Positions 15,656-24,221 of a DNA stretch of 64,000 bases are shown piece after piece (the stretch's first letter is position 1; each line of letters begins with the position of its first letter). A program made the position numbers and the translations under genes. Below the pieces are notes generated by a model that was not told the origin of the DNA, did not search any database, and was given only the letters and a program-made list of their open reading frames with translations. The stretch covers positions 1 to 64,000 of the forward strand of contig CAXBJB010000011.1 of the NCBI GenBank assembly GCA_963976055.1. Reading direction: 5' to 3'. Origin of the DNA: UBA1479 sp963976055 (GTDB taxonomy: Bacteria; Pseudomonadota; Alphaproteobacteria; Rhodospirillales; Casp-alpha2).

Positions 15656-15668
15656 GGCGGTAGCGTGC
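15656..15668 (+). promoter_or_regulatory. ops element (RfaH recruitment site)
   Basis: GGCGGTAGCGTGC at 15656-15668 is identical to the enterobacterial ops sequence at which RNA polymerase pauses and RfaH loads. It lies about 43 bases after the predicted start of P2 and 95 bases before the first codon, as in JUMPstart leaders. A 13-base exact match by chance in a 64-kb window is improbable, and its placement in a leader, in a locus that encodes an RfaH homologue, supports function. Confidence 0.85.
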
Positions 15669-15701
15669 CAAATTTTCGACTGCCCGATCCCGGCGCCCGC
15701 C

Positions 15702-15722
15702 GCGCCCCGTCTGATGGGGTGC
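15702..15722 (+). promoter_or_regulatory. Second leader hairpin downstream of ops
   Basis: GCGCCCC (15702-15708) pairs with GGGGTGC (15716-15722) with one G-U wobble around a seven-base loop. No T run follows, so it is not an intrinsic terminator. It lies between ops and the first gene and could hinder leader translation or cause pausing. Confidence 0.4.
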
Positions 15723-15763
15723 AGTGACCCCGGCGGGACCGGCTTAAAGACATCATCAGCAAT

Positions 15764-16801
15764 ATGACAAACAGCGACACCACGAATCTGCGCGGCAAAG
15801 CCGTAGTCACGGGCGGGGCCGGTTTCATCGGCAGCCACATGGTCGACGTTCTCGTCGATGGCGGTTATTCGGTCACGGTGATCGACAGCCTGTGCGGCGG
15901 CCACGAACGCAACCTCGCGCATTACAAAGACGACCCCCGGGTCTGCGTCGAGGTCACCGACATCCGCTCCCTCAAGCCCGGCGCACCAGCTTTCGAGGGC
16001 GCCTGCTTCGTCTTCCATTTCGCCGGAATCGGCGACATCGTCCCGTCGATGAAGGAGCCGGCGGAATACATGGACGTCAACATTCAGGGAACCGTCCGGG
16101 TGCTGGAATGCGCGCGCGCCGCCGGCGTCGAAAAGTTCGTCTACGCGGCGTCGTCGTCCTGTTACGGGATCGCCGACACGCCGACCCGCGAGGACCATCC
16201 CGTCAGCCCGCAGTACCCCTACGCCCTCAGCAAGTGCATGGGCGAAGAGGCGGTGTTCCACTGGCATCGAGTCTACGGCCTGCCGGTGCTGTCGCTCAGG
16301 ATCTTCAACGCCTACGGCACCCGCGTGCGGACGACCGGCGCCTACGGCGCGGTGTTCGGGGTGTTCCTCAAACAGAAGCTGGCCAACAAGCCGCTGACCG
16401 TCGTCGGCGACGGCACCCAGACGCGCGACTTCCTCTACGTCACCGACGTGGCGCGGGCCTTCCTGGCCGCCGCCGAAAGCGACAAGCGGGGCGAGGTCTA
16501 CAATGTCGGCGCCGGCAACCCCCAGTCGGTCAACAAGCTGATCGGCTTGGTCGGCGGCGAGGGCTATCCGATCACCTATATTCCTAAGCGCCCGGGCGAA
16601 CCGGACTGCACCTGGGCCGACATTACCAAGACCACCGCCGACCTAGGTTGGGCGCCCCAGGTACCCCTGCAGGATGGCGTCACCCGCATGATGGCGGAGA
16701 TCGAGAACTGGTATGACGCGCCCCTGTGGGACGCCTCGTCGATTGAGCAAGCGACCCGCGACTGGTTCAAGTATCTTGCCCCGACAGGCGACAAGAAATG
16801 A
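15764..16801 (+). CDS. NAD-dependent UDP-sugar epimerase/dehydratase (extended SDR)
   Basis: This 345-residue SDR has TGGAGFIG at 16-23 and the catalytic YALSK at 153-157, with the Ser of AASSSCYG at about 129-134. It closely follows the UDP-glucose/UDP-GlcNAc 4-epimerase pattern, including the FNAYGTR and VVGDGTQTRDFLYVTDVA motifs. It is the first gene after ops. No clear Shine-Dalgarno precedes ATG 15764; the nearest purine run (TAAAGA) is about 13 bases away. Its stop overlaps the next start in an ATGA. The product probably feeds the nucleotidyltransferase-kinase or glycosyltransferases of this operon. Confidence 0.85.
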   Translation: MTNSDTTNLRGKAVVTGGAGFIGSHMVDVLVDGGYSVTVIDSLCGGHERNLAHYKDDPRVCVEVTDIRSLKPGAPAFEGACFVFHFAGIGDIVPSMKEPAEYMDVNIQGTVRVLECARAAGVEKFVYAASSSCYGIADTPTREDHPVSPQYPYALSKCMGEEAVFHWHRVYGLPVLSLRIFNAYGTRVRTTGAYGAVFGVFLKQKLANKPLTVVGDGTQTRDFLYVTDVARAFLAAAESDKRGEVYNVGAGNPQSVNKLIGLVGGEGYPITYIPKRPGEPDCTWADITKTTADLGWAPQVPLQDGVTRMMAEIENWYDAPLWDASSIEQATRDWFKYLAPTGDKK

Positions 16802-18402
16802 CATCGAAAGACCCTGCACCCGATACCGACGTTCCCCCGTCCGTCGACGCCGTCCGCCTGCCAACACGCGAGCGCATTCGCCCGGTCGAGGAACTGGCGG
16901 CCATCAGCGCCGACGCCAAGGCCACCGGCAAGAAGGTGGTCCTGGTCCACGGCGTGTTCGACTTGTTCCACCTGGGCCATGTGCGCCACCTGGAAGCGGC
17001 CAAGCAGATGGGCGACGTACTGATCGCAACCGTCACGGCCGACCCCTTCGTCAACAAGGGCCCCGGCCGGCCGGTGTTCCGCGACGTGTTGCGCGCCGAA
17101 ATGCTGACCTCGGTGTCCTACGTCGATTGGGCCGGGATCAACCATGACCCGACCGCCGAGCCGCTGATCAAGCTGATTCAACCCGACATCTACGTGAAAG
17201 GAAGCGACTACAAGGACGCGTCGCAGGACATCACCGGCAAGATCCGTGACGAGCAGGAACTGGTCGAGGCCTACGGCGGGCGTATCGCCTTCACCGACGA
17301 CATCACTTTCAGTTCGTCGGAGCTGATCAACGCCCACCTCAGCTCCCACGCGCCGGAGACGCGGGCGATGCTCGACCGGCTGAAACAGAACGGCGGCGAG
17401 CAGCGGCTGTTCGGCGCCCTTGACGGGATCGCAGAGCTGCGGGTCCTGCTGATCGGCGAGACGATCATCGACCAGTACGACTACGTCCACTCCCTCGGCA
17501 AGGCCACCAAGGACACGATCGTGGCCGTGCATCACGCGGACCGCGAAATTTTCGCGGGCGGGGTGATCGCCGCGGCCAATCACGTCGCTGGATTCTGCCG
17601 CAACGTCGAAGTCATCACCGGCCTGGGCAGCATCGATTCCCACGAGGACGTCGTGCGCGCCAGCCTTCATCCGAATGTGCGGCTGGAGCCGGTCACCATC
17701 AAGGGCCGTCCGACCGTGCGCAAACGCCGGTTCGTCGAATCCCAGCCGTTCCAGAGTGGCCTCCTGAAGAAGTTGTTCGAGGTCTACTACATGGACGACC
17801 ACCCGCTTTCCCAGGAGTCGCAGGACGATCTCGAGCGCTGCATCGATGCGCGCATTGCCGATTTCGACGTCGTCATCATGTGCGACTTCGGCCACGGACT
17901 GATCAACGGCTCGACCATCCGCAAGGTCCAGGAACGGGCGAAGTTCCTCGCGGTCAACGCACAAAGTAACGCGGGCAACATGGGCTACAACCAGATCACA
18001 CGCTATCCCAGCGCCGACTACATCTGCATCGATGAGCCGGAGGCCCGGATCGCCGCCTCGAGCAAGCACGGCGACATCCTGCGCCTGGTCGACACGGACC
18101 TGGCGGGCAAGGTGGACTGCGGCAACATCATCGTCACGCGCGGCAAGCACGGCTGCACCATCCACAAGCGGGATCGCAAAACGTCGAGCGTCCCAAGCTT
18201 CGGCATGAACCCGATCGACACCATGGGCGCCGGCGACGCGTTCCTGGCGGTGACCGCGCCGATGCTGGCCAGCGGCGTCGATATCGAGGACGTCGGGTTC
18301 ATCGGCAACATCGTCGGCGGGCTCAAAGTCGGCGTCGTCGGCCACCGCATGTCCGTCGACAAGGTTTCCGTGAAGAAGGCCATCACGGCCCTGCTTAAAT
18401 GA
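16798..18402 (+). CDS. Bifunctional nucleotidyltransferase-PfkB sugar kinase (HldE domains in reverse order)
   Basis: This 534-residue protein fuses a cytidylyltransferase-like domain (about 40-180, with HLGH at 58-61) to a PfkB/ribokinase-like kinase (about 215-530, with DTMGAGD at 474-480, the catalytic aspartate and anion hole). HldE, the heptose enzyme, has the kinase first and the nucleotidyltransferase second; here the order is reversed. Together the two activities would phosphorylate a sugar at C1 and make an NDP-sugar. The start ATG 16798 overlaps the preceding stop. The context (epimerase, 2OG oxygenase, LIC12192-type protein) suggests a non-heptose substrate. Confidence 0.85.
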   Translation: MTSKDPAPDTDVPPSVDAVRLPTRERIRPVEELAAISADAKATGKKVVLVHGVFDLFHLGHVRHLEAAKQMGDVLIATVTADPFVNKGPGRPVFRDVLRAEMLTSVSYVDWAGINHDPTAEPLIKLIQPDIYVKGSDYKDASQDITGKIRDEQELVEAYGGRIAFTDDITFSSSELINAHLSSHAPETRAMLDRLKQNGGEQRLFGALDGIAELRVLLIGETIIDQYDYVHSLGKATKDTIVAVHHADREIFAGGVIAAANHVAGFCRNVEVITGLGSIDSHEDVVRASLHPNVRLEPVTIKGRPTVRKRRFVESQPFQSGLLKKLFEVYYMDDHPLSQESQDDLERCIDARIADFDVVIMCDFGHGLINGSTIRKVQERAKFLAVNAQSNAGNMGYNQITRYPSADYICIDEPEARIAASSKHGDILRLVDTDLAGKVDCGNIIVTRGKHGCTIHKRDRKTSSVPSFGMNPIDTMGAGDAFLAVTAPMLASGVDIEDVGFIGNIVGGLKVGVVGHRMSVDKVSVKKAITALLK

Positions 18403-18454
18403 TCCTGCCCGACCGGCGCCGTCGAGCGCGGACGCCAACGAGGGGGCAATGCCC

Positions 18455-19276
18455 ATGACCCAGCACATCACCGACCTGATGACCGTGGAAGAACGCGACT
18501 TGACCGAGGCCTTTGTCCGCGACGGCTACGTGATCCTCGACGTCGAGGACCGCGACGCCCTGGCCCGGCTGCGGACGCGCCTTGTCACGCTCGCCGCTGA
18601 AGCGACCGGATGGGGCGCGGTCGAGGACGAGGACGCTTTTCTCAACGGGTTCCACGACGCCGTTGACGTCCAGGATCTGAACCGGTTGCGCCTAGCTGTC
18701 TTGGCCGGCCTGAACGAAACGCCGGACGCCCGCATGGATTACTTTCGGCTGGCGCACCGCGGCCTGGAAACCCTGGTCGGAAACGAGCTGTGCATGCAGC
18801 GGCGGCTGAACCTGTCGATCCAGCTGCCGCGGGACGAAAGCTCGCTGCTGCCGGTTCACGCGGACGTGCTTTCGGGCGATTCACCGTTCGAGGTCGTTCA
18901 ATGGACGCCGTTCGTCGACGTCTACGGGACCAAGTCGATGTTCTTCCTGTCGCCGGACCGCAATCGAGAAATCAGCGCGCGGCTCTCCGAATTGGCGGAC
19001 AGCAACGAGCTGTTCGAGGAGATCCGTCCCGACCTAGCCTGGCTGGAAATTCGTTTTGGCCAGACCCTGATCTTCAACCAGAACATCTTCCACGGCAACG
19101 TCGTGAACGAGGAAGGCGAGACCCGCTGGAGCTTAAACTGCCGCTACAAGGCGGTCTTTACCCCCTATGCCGACAAACGCCTGGGCGAATTCTTCGAACC
19201 GATCACCCTTCGCGCGGCCAGCCGCATCGGCCTTGAGTATCAACTGCCCACGGGGTTCACGGATGACGATGCCTAA
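18455..19276 (+). CDS. Sporadic-carbohydrate-cluster 2OG-Fe(II) oxygenase (PhyH-like)
   Basis: This protein of about 273 residues is a phytanoyl-CoA-dioxygenase-like 2-oxoglutarate oxygenase. The HxD ligands are in LPVHADVLSG, the distal histidine in NIFHGNVVNE, and the 2-oxoglutarate arginine in TRWSLNCRYK. Its length and its place next to the LIC12192-type gene fit the family annotated as the sporadic carbohydrate cluster 2OG-Fe(II) oxygenase, first noted in Leptospira glycan clusters. I prefer ATG 18455, eight bases after GGGGG, over ATG 18449, which is only two bases away. It probably hydroxylates a nucleotide sugar or linked glycan. Confidence 0.75.
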   Translation: MTQHITDLMTVEERDLTEAFVRDGYVILDVEDRDALARLRTRLVTLAAEATGWGAVEDEDAFLNGFHDAVDVQDLNRLRLAVLAGLNETPDARMDYFRLAHRGLETLVGNELCMQRRLNLSIQLPRDESSLLPVHADVLSGDSPFEVVQWTPFVDVYGTKSMFFLSPDRNREISARLSELADSNELFEEIRPDLAWLEIRFGQTLIFNQNIFHGNVVNEEGETRWSLNCRYKAVFTPYADKRLGEFFEPITLRAASRIGLEYQLPTGFTDDDA

Positions 19277-19682
19277 CGCCAAGCTGATCCGCGGCTACAT
19301 CTCCAGCCGCCCCATCAACGGCGACCGCGTCGCCCAGCACATCCAGAACCTGGTCGTCCGCGACTACGCGGCGCGCAAGGGTCTGACCTACCAGCTGAGC
19401 GCCACGGAATACGCCAGCCTCAACTGCTTCCAGATGCTGGAGGCGACGGTCAACGGCATCGGCGGCGCCCATGGCATCGTCATGTACAGCATGTACATGC
19501 TGCCCAGATCGGCGCGCCACCGGCACAGCGTCTATGACCGCATGCTGAACGCCGGCAAGGTGCTGTACGCGGCGGCGGAGGACATCCGCGTCGCCGACGC
19601 CGGCGACATCGACTACCTGGAAACCTTGCTGAGGCTCAACGCCTGCATGCAGCCCGCACCCGGAGGCCTGCCCGTTGCTTGA
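19263..19682 (+). CDS. LIC12192-family sporadic carbohydrate cluster protein
   Basis: This small soluble protein (139 residues from ATG 19263; ATG 19269 is also possible) overlaps the end of the oxygenase gene by 14 bases. The pattern LIRGYISSRPINGDRVAQHI, then QNLVVRDYAARKG, then LSATEYAS and HGIVMYSMYMLP is the signature of the LIC12192 family, found only sporadically in carbohydrate clusters of unrelated bacteria. No biochemical function is established that I know of. The constant partnership with the 2OG oxygenase suggests a shared step. Its 3' end overlaps the next gene by eight bases. Confidence 0.8.
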   Translation: MTMPNAKLIRGYISSRPINGDRVAQHIQNLVVRDYAARKGLTYQLSATEYASLNCFQMLEATVNGIGGAHGIVMYSMYMLPRSARHRHSVYDRMLNAGKVLYAAAEDIRVADAGDIDYLETLLRLNACMQPAPGGLPVA

Positions 19683-20343
19683 GGAAATCGACTTCATCAT
19701 GTCCGTCCATACGCGGACGTCGCGCGATTATCTGGAGCGCGTGGTCGAACACGACAAGGCCGAATGCGCGACCATTGCGAAGCGCTTCGACAAGGACTTC
19801 TGGGACGGCGCGCGTCACCACGGCTACGGCGGATACCGCTACGACGGCCGCTGGCTGCCCGTTGCCCAGGCCATGTGCGACCGCTACGGGATCAAGGCCG
19901 GCGACCGCATCCTCGATGTCGGTTGTGGACGCGGGTTCCTGATGTATGAGTTTACGGTCGCCCGGCCGGGGGTCGAGGTCGCAGGCCTGGACGTGTCGGC
20001 CTACGCCATCGAAACCGCGAAGGAGGAGGTCAAGGGACCGATCGTCGAGGGCCACGCGCGGAAGCTGCCCTGGCCCGACGACAGCTTCGACTTCGTTGTG
20101 TCACTGAATACCCTGCACAACCTGTCGATCATGGATCTGTTCTCGGCCGTCCGCGAAATCGAGCGGGTCGGCCGCGGCGCGGCCAAGTACATCCAGGTCG
20201 AGACCTACCGTAACGAACAGCAGAAGGCCAATCTGATGAACTGGCAGCTGACCTGCGAATGCTTCTACACGCCCGAGGAATGGCGCTGGATTTATGAACA
20301 ATGTGGATACACCGGTGACTATGGCTTCATCGTCTTTGACTGA
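19675..20343 (+). CDS. Class I SAM-dependent methyltransferase
   Basis: This protein of about 222 residues has motif I RILDVGCGRGFLMY followed by VAGLDVSAYAIETAK and FDFVVSLNTLHN, a standard class I methyltransferase core. The start is probably TTG 19675, eight bases after a GGAGG at 19662-19666; ATG 19699 is an alternative with a weaker ribosome site. The C-terminal part CECFYTPEEWRWIYEQCGY is typical of methyltransferases in surface-glycan loci. It overlaps both the preceding gene and the following E1 alpha gene. It is likely to methylate a sugar of the TPP-enzyme module. Confidence 0.78.
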   Translation: MLEEIDFIMSVHTRTSRDYLERVVEHDKAECATIAKRFDKDFWDGARHHGYGGYRYDGRWLPVAQAMCDRYGIKAGDRILDVGCGRGFLMYEFTVARPGVEVAGLDVSAYAIETAKEEVKGPIVEGHARKLPWPDDSFDFVVSLNTLHNLSIMDLFSAVREIERVGRGAAKYIQVETYRNEQQKANLMNWQLTCECFYTPEEWRWIYEQCGYTGDYGFIVFD

Positions 20344-21310
20344 AACCGGCGAGCCGATGCTGGACATGTATCTGTCCATGTACCGCATCCGCCTGACCGA
20401 AGAGACCCTGGCAGATCGATACAAGGAACAGGAGATGCGCACACCCGCGCATTTCGGCATCGGTCAAGAGGCCGTCGCCGTCGGCGTCACCCAGGCCCTG
20501 CGCCCGAGCGACGCAGTCTACAGCCATCACCGTTGCCATAACCACTATCTGGCGATGGGCGGCGGCGTCGCGGAACTTGCGGCGGAGCTCTACGGCCGGG
20601 AAACGGGCGCGGCCAGGGGGCGCGGCGGCTCTGTCCATTTGACCGCCCGCGACAAGGGTTTCGTCATCTCAAGCGCCATCCTGGGACAGACCATCGCCGT
20701 CGCCTGTGGCAGCGGCTGGGCATTCCGAATGGACGGGACGGACAATGTCGCCGTCACCTTCTTTGGCGAGGCGGCCTGCGAGGAGGGAATCTTCTACGAG
20801 ACCGTGAACTTCGCCGCCGTCAACAAGGTGCCCGTCATCTTCGTATGCGAAAACAACGGCTACTCGACGGAAAGCCCGCTGTCCGTCCGCCAGCCGGAAG
20901 GAACCCGGCTTTGCGAACGGGTAGAGTCGTTCAAGGTTCCCGCCCGGGAAGTCGACGGCAACGACGTCGGTGCTATTTTCGAGCAGGCCCAGGCGGCCGT
21001 CGAGCGCGCGCGCGGCGGCGGCGGGCCGACCTTCCTTGAATGCGAGACCTATCGCTTGCGCGAACATGTCGGACCCTATTTCGATTACGAGCTCGATCGC
21101 ACCTACCGGACCCGCGAAGAGGTCGAACGCTGGATGGAGAAATGTCCGCTGGCGCGGGCCCGCCGCCAGGTCCTGGACGCGGGTCTGATCGAGGCGGCGG
21201 CGCTCGAAACGGAAGAAGCCCGCCTGCGCGACGCGATCGCCGGCGAGATCACGGCCTCCCGGAACGACCCCTGGCCCGCGGTTGAAACCCTGTTTGACGG
21301 TGTTGCATGA
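20321..21310 (+). CDS. Thiamine-diphosphate-dependent E1 alpha subunit
   Basis: This protein of about 329 residues is homologous to the alpha subunit of pyruvate/acetoin/branched-chain dehydrogenase E1. The TPP and Mg-binding segment is present as FFGEAACEEGIFYETVNFAA with VIFVCENNGY, giving a GEA-x-NN variant of the usual GDG-x-NN. The N-terminal YRIRLTEETLADRYKEQEM and HFGIGQEAVAVG are standard. I place the start at ATG 20321, after GGTGA; ATG 20294 and 20357 are possible. The beta gene follows in an ATGA overlap. No lipoyl E2 or E3 is nearby, so a carboligase or decarboxylase role in sugar chain extension is more likely than a dehydrogenase. Confidence 0.85.
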   Translation: MASSSLTETGEPMLDMYLSMYRIRLTEETLADRYKEQEMRTPAHFGIGQEAVAVGVTQALRPSDAVYSHHRCHNHYLAMGGGVAELAAELYGRETGAARGRGGSVHLTARDKGFVISSAILGQTIAVACGSGWAFRMDGTDNVAVTFFGEAACEEGIFYETVNFAAVNKVPVIFVCENNGYSTESPLSVRQPEGTRLCERVESFKVPAREVDGNDVGAIFEQAQAAVERARGGGGPTFLECETYRLREHVGPYFDYELDRTYRTREEVERWMEKCPLARARRQVLDAGLIEAAALETEEARLRDAIAGEITASRNDPWPAVETLFDGVA

Positions 21311-22350
21311 ACGCTCAACGGACCCTGACCTACGCCGCCGCCATCGACGAGGCCCTGTGCATCGCGATGGAACGCGATCCCGACGTCGTCACCTTCGGGA
21401 TCGGCGCCGACTATCAGTCGGCGGTATTCGGCTCCATGCTTCAGGCTATTGAGCGCTTTGGACCTGACCGCGTGCTCGACACTCCGGCCATGGAGAACGC
21501 CATGACCGGGATCGCCATCGGCGCCGCCGCCGTGGGCAAGCGGCCGGTGATGGTGCACCAGAGAAACGACTTCATGTTCCTGGCGCTCGATCAGCTCATC
21601 AACCTGGCCGCGAAGTGGTCCTACATGTACGGCGAGCGCGCCGGCAAATTGCCGCTCGTGATCCGGGGTGTGATCGGCCGCGGCTGGGGACAGGGGGCCA
21701 CGCATTCGCAGAGCATCCAATCGCTGCTCGCGCACTTTCCCGGCCTGACCGTTCTTATGCCAACCACGGCAAGCGACGTGAAGGGGCTACTGTTGTCGGC
21801 CTGCGAGGCGGACAGCCCGGTCATCCTGCTTGAGCACCGCTCGCTCTACAATCTGGAAGACGCGGTGCCCGAAGGCCATTACACTACGCCCATGGGCACG
21901 GCGCGGGTGGCGCGGGCAGGCACCGACGTGACCATCGCCGCGACCTCCTTCATGGTCGTCGAGGCCCTGCGCGCCGCCGACGAGCTGGCAGCCAGGAACG
22001 TGTCCGCCGAAGTTGTCGACATCCGCTCGATCCGTCCGCTCGACCACCAGACGATCCTCGATTCCGTGCGCAAGACGGGCCGCCTGATCTGCGCCGATAC
22101 GAGTTGGGCCCAGTTCGGCGTCGCCAGCGAGGTCTCGGCCATGGTCAGCGAACGGGGATTTCACTACCTGAAGGCACCAATCATCCGCCTCGGCATGGCC
22201 GACTGCCCATCGCCAGTGTCGCACGAGCTGGAGAAGGTGTTCTATCCGTCCGTCTCGACGATCACCGGGGCGGTCACGCGGCTTCTGGATATCGCGCATA
22301 TCGAGGGTGTCGATGGGAAGTACGAAGACACCTTCATGGGTCCTTACTAG
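21307..22350 (+). CDS. Thiamine-diphosphate-dependent E1 beta subunit (transketolase-like)
   Basis: This 347-residue partner of the preceding alpha subunit has the transketolase pyrimidine-binding domain (about 1-180, with LDTPAMENAMTGIAIGAA) and the C-terminal transketolase domain (about 210-340, with VEVVDIRSIRPLD-type residues AEVVDIRSIRPLDHQTI). The glutamate in DTPAMEN corresponds to the E that activates TPP. Together the two would form an alpha2-beta2 enzyme in the cytosol. Its place between a methyltransferase and an SDR supports a role in building a branched or extended sugar. Confidence 0.86.
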   Translation: MNAQRTLTYAAAIDEALCIAMERDPDVVTFGIGADYQSAVFGSMLQAIERFGPDRVLDTPAMENAMTGIAIGAAAVGKRPVMVHQRNDFMFLALDQLINLAAKWSYMYGERAGKLPLVIRGVIGRGWGQGATHSQSIQSLLAHFPGLTVLMPTTASDVKGLLLSACEADSPVILLEHRSLYNLEDAVPEGHYTTPMGTARVARAGTDVTIAATSFMVVEALRAADELAARNVSAEVVDIRSIRPLDHQTILDSVRKTGRLICADTSWAQFGVASEVSAMVSERGFHYLKAPIIRLGMADCPSPVSHELEKVFYPSVSTITGAVTRLLDIAHIEGVDGKYEDTFMGPY

Positions 22351-22365
22351 GCCGGGTCCGAGCCC

Positions 22366-23250
22366 ATGGCGTCACCGCGACGCGTAGTCCTGACCGGTGC
22401 CTCCTCGTTCTTTGGCCGCATCCTGCTGCCGCTACTGCTGAACGCGAGGTTCGAGGTCTTCGCCACTGAACGCCGCCCGCGGGCGGACGCCGGCGCGGAT
22501 GGCCAGGGCGGGCACCTGAACCGGGTGCCCCTGGACGTGAGGAGGGCCGGAGACTTCGCCCGGCTGCCCCGACAGCCCGACGCCGTGATCCACGCCGCCG
22601 CCGTTTCCTCGGACGGTCAGGTGAGCGTCGCCGAACTCGCCGAAAGCAACGTCACCGGCACCCGCAACGTGATCGACTACGCCGCCGGCTCGGGTGCGGG
22701 GCAGATCATCTTCGTGTCGTCGATCCTGGTCCACGGCCTGGTGTGCGACCACGAACTGACTGCCGAAACGGCGATCCACAATCCCGGCCCTTACGGGATG
22801 AGCAAGCGTCTCGGTGAAATGATGCTTGCCGAGCGGGCCGGCGAGATCGCCTCGATCTCGCTGCGCGTCCCCGGGATCCTCGGACCCGGCGCCGAACGCC
22901 ACTGGCTCGCCACCGTCCAGGATCGGGCGCGCCGCGGCGAGGACATCGACATCTACAATTCGGACGGCCCGTTCAACAACGCGGTCGACGCCCTTTCGCT
23001 AGGCGGTTTCATCGCCGATCTTGCGGCCGCCCCCCGAAGCGGGGCCGCGGTCGTTCCCCTAGGATCGGCCGGCGCGACGACCGTCAGGGCCGCGGCGGCG
23101 GCAATCATCGAAGAGACCAGTTCGCGCTCCCGCCTCCGCGTGCAGGACGCCCCCCGGCCGGCCTACCTGATCAATAACGAAGCGGCGCTCGCGCTCGGCT
23201 ACCGGCCGCTCGACATCGACGCCGCGATCCGCAACTTCGCACGGAACTGA
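22366..23250 (+). CDS. NAD-dependent epimerase/reductase (SDR)
   Basis: This 294-residue SDR has LTGASSFFGRILLPLL at the N-terminus (TGASSFFG variant of the glycine motif) and catalytic PYGMSK near residue 141. SSILVHG supplies the serine. The segment SLRVPGILGPGAERHWLATV resembles GDP- or UDP-sugar 4-keto reductases. It starts at ATG 22366, 15 bases after the E1 beta gene. By context it could reduce the keto group generated by the TPP-dependent carboligation. Confidence 0.75.
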   Translation: MASPRRVVLTGASSFFGRILLPLLLNARFEVFATERRPRADAGADGQGGHLNRVPLDVRRAGDFARLPRQPDAVIHAAAVSSDGQVSVAELAESNVTGTRNVIDYAAGSGAGQIIFVSSILVHGLVCDHELTAETAIHNPGPYGMSKRLGEMMLAERAGEIASISLRVPGILGPGAERHWLATVQDRARRGEDIDIYNSDGPFNNAVDALSLGGFIADLAAAPRSGAAVVPLGSAGATTVRAAAAAIIEETSSRSRLRVQDAPRPAYLINNEAALALGYRPLDIDAAIRNFARN

Positions 23251-23258
23251 GAGAACGC

Positions 23259-24221
23259 ATGGCACAGAAGCTCCCCTCCAAGATCGAATGCACCGTGGTC
23301 GACGCCGGCGCGCGCTACGGTCTGCATCCCAGCTGGCAGTCCGTGGACCGGCTTGCGGCCTTCCACCTGTTCGAGACGGACCACGACGAGGTCGCGCGCC
23401 TTCAGCGCAAGTACGCGGACCACGCCAACATCACGGTCCACCACGCGGCGCTTTACCATACGGACACCACGCTGACCTTCAACATCCGCCGCCACCGCGC
23501 GCTGAATTCGCTTTACGAAGTGAACGAGGACCTGGACTACCTGATCGAGGAGCAGGCCAAGTTGGGGTCCTACGACGTCGCGGCGCACACCATCGACGGC
23601 ATGTTCGCCAACGATCCCGTGCATTTCCTCAAGCTGGACGTCGAGGGCGCGGAGATCGACGTGCTGGAAGGCGCGCGCCGCGCGCTCGCCAAGACCGTGC
23701 TCGGGGTGCGCTCGGAAGTGTTCTTCGCGCGCATCCTCAATTCGGCCGCTAGCTTCGGGGCGATCCACGCCTTCATGACCAACGCCGGTTACGAACTGAT
23801 CAACCTGGATTACGACGGGCGCGGCGCGGCGAAAAGTCCGTTCACCCGAACCAACCGCTTCGGCAAGCTGATGTCGAGTGACGGCGTATGGGCCGTGACC
23901 ACGGACCGGCTGTTCGATCCCGCGCGGCCCGACCGGGAGCGAGACGTCGTTCGCCTGGCCATGTTCCTGATGTTAAATTCGGCTTCCGACGTGGCGCTGG
24001 ATATTCTGCTGCGCGCTGTCAACGAGGCCGGCCTGCGCTTCGCCGGTTTCCACGGCGATCCCCTGTTCGACCGCCTGCACCGCGACATCGCGCATCTGTT
24101 CAAAGACATCAGCTACCTCCCTTCCATGGAGATGAAAGTCCTGAACGAGGCCTACGAGACTGTCTTCGAGCATCCGTTCCCGACGCTCAACGAATTCTAC
24201 GAATCGGACTTTCTCAACTGA
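23259..24221 (+). CDS. FkbM family methyltransferase
   Basis: This 320-residue protein has FkbM-type features: VVDAGARYGLHPSW in place of the SAM motif, FLKLDVEGAEIDVLEGARRA as the highly characteristic FkbM motif, and GVRSEVFFARILN after it. FkbM proteins O-methylate sugars or glycan ends. The C-terminal third (from about 215) is an extension beyond the usual methyltransferase core and might interact with other enzymes. It starts at ATG 23259 after GAGAGA. Its stop overlaps the next start by one base (TGATG). Confidence 0.83.
   Translation: MAQKLPSKIECTVVDAGARYGLHPSWQSVDRLAAFHLFETDHDEVARLQRKYADHANITVHHAALYHTDTTLTFNIRRHRALNSLYEVNEDLDYLIEEQAKLGSYDVAAHTIDGMFANDPVHFLKLDVEGAEIDVLEGARRALAKTVLGVRSEVFFARILNSAASFGAIHAFMTNAGYELINLDYDGRGAAKSPFTRTNRFGKLMSSDGVWAVTTDRLFDPARPDRERDVVRLAMFLMLNSASDVALDILLRAVNEAGLRFAGFHGDPLFDRLHRDIAHLFKDISYLPSMEMKVLNEAYETVFEHPFPTLNEFYESDFLN

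Noticed and set aside
16576..18471. A 631-codon - strand open frame opposite the nucleotidyltransferase-kinase gene
   Set aside because: The + strand protein has clear HLGH and DTMGAGD motifs; the reverse translation has low-complexity V/D/A/R composition and no motif.
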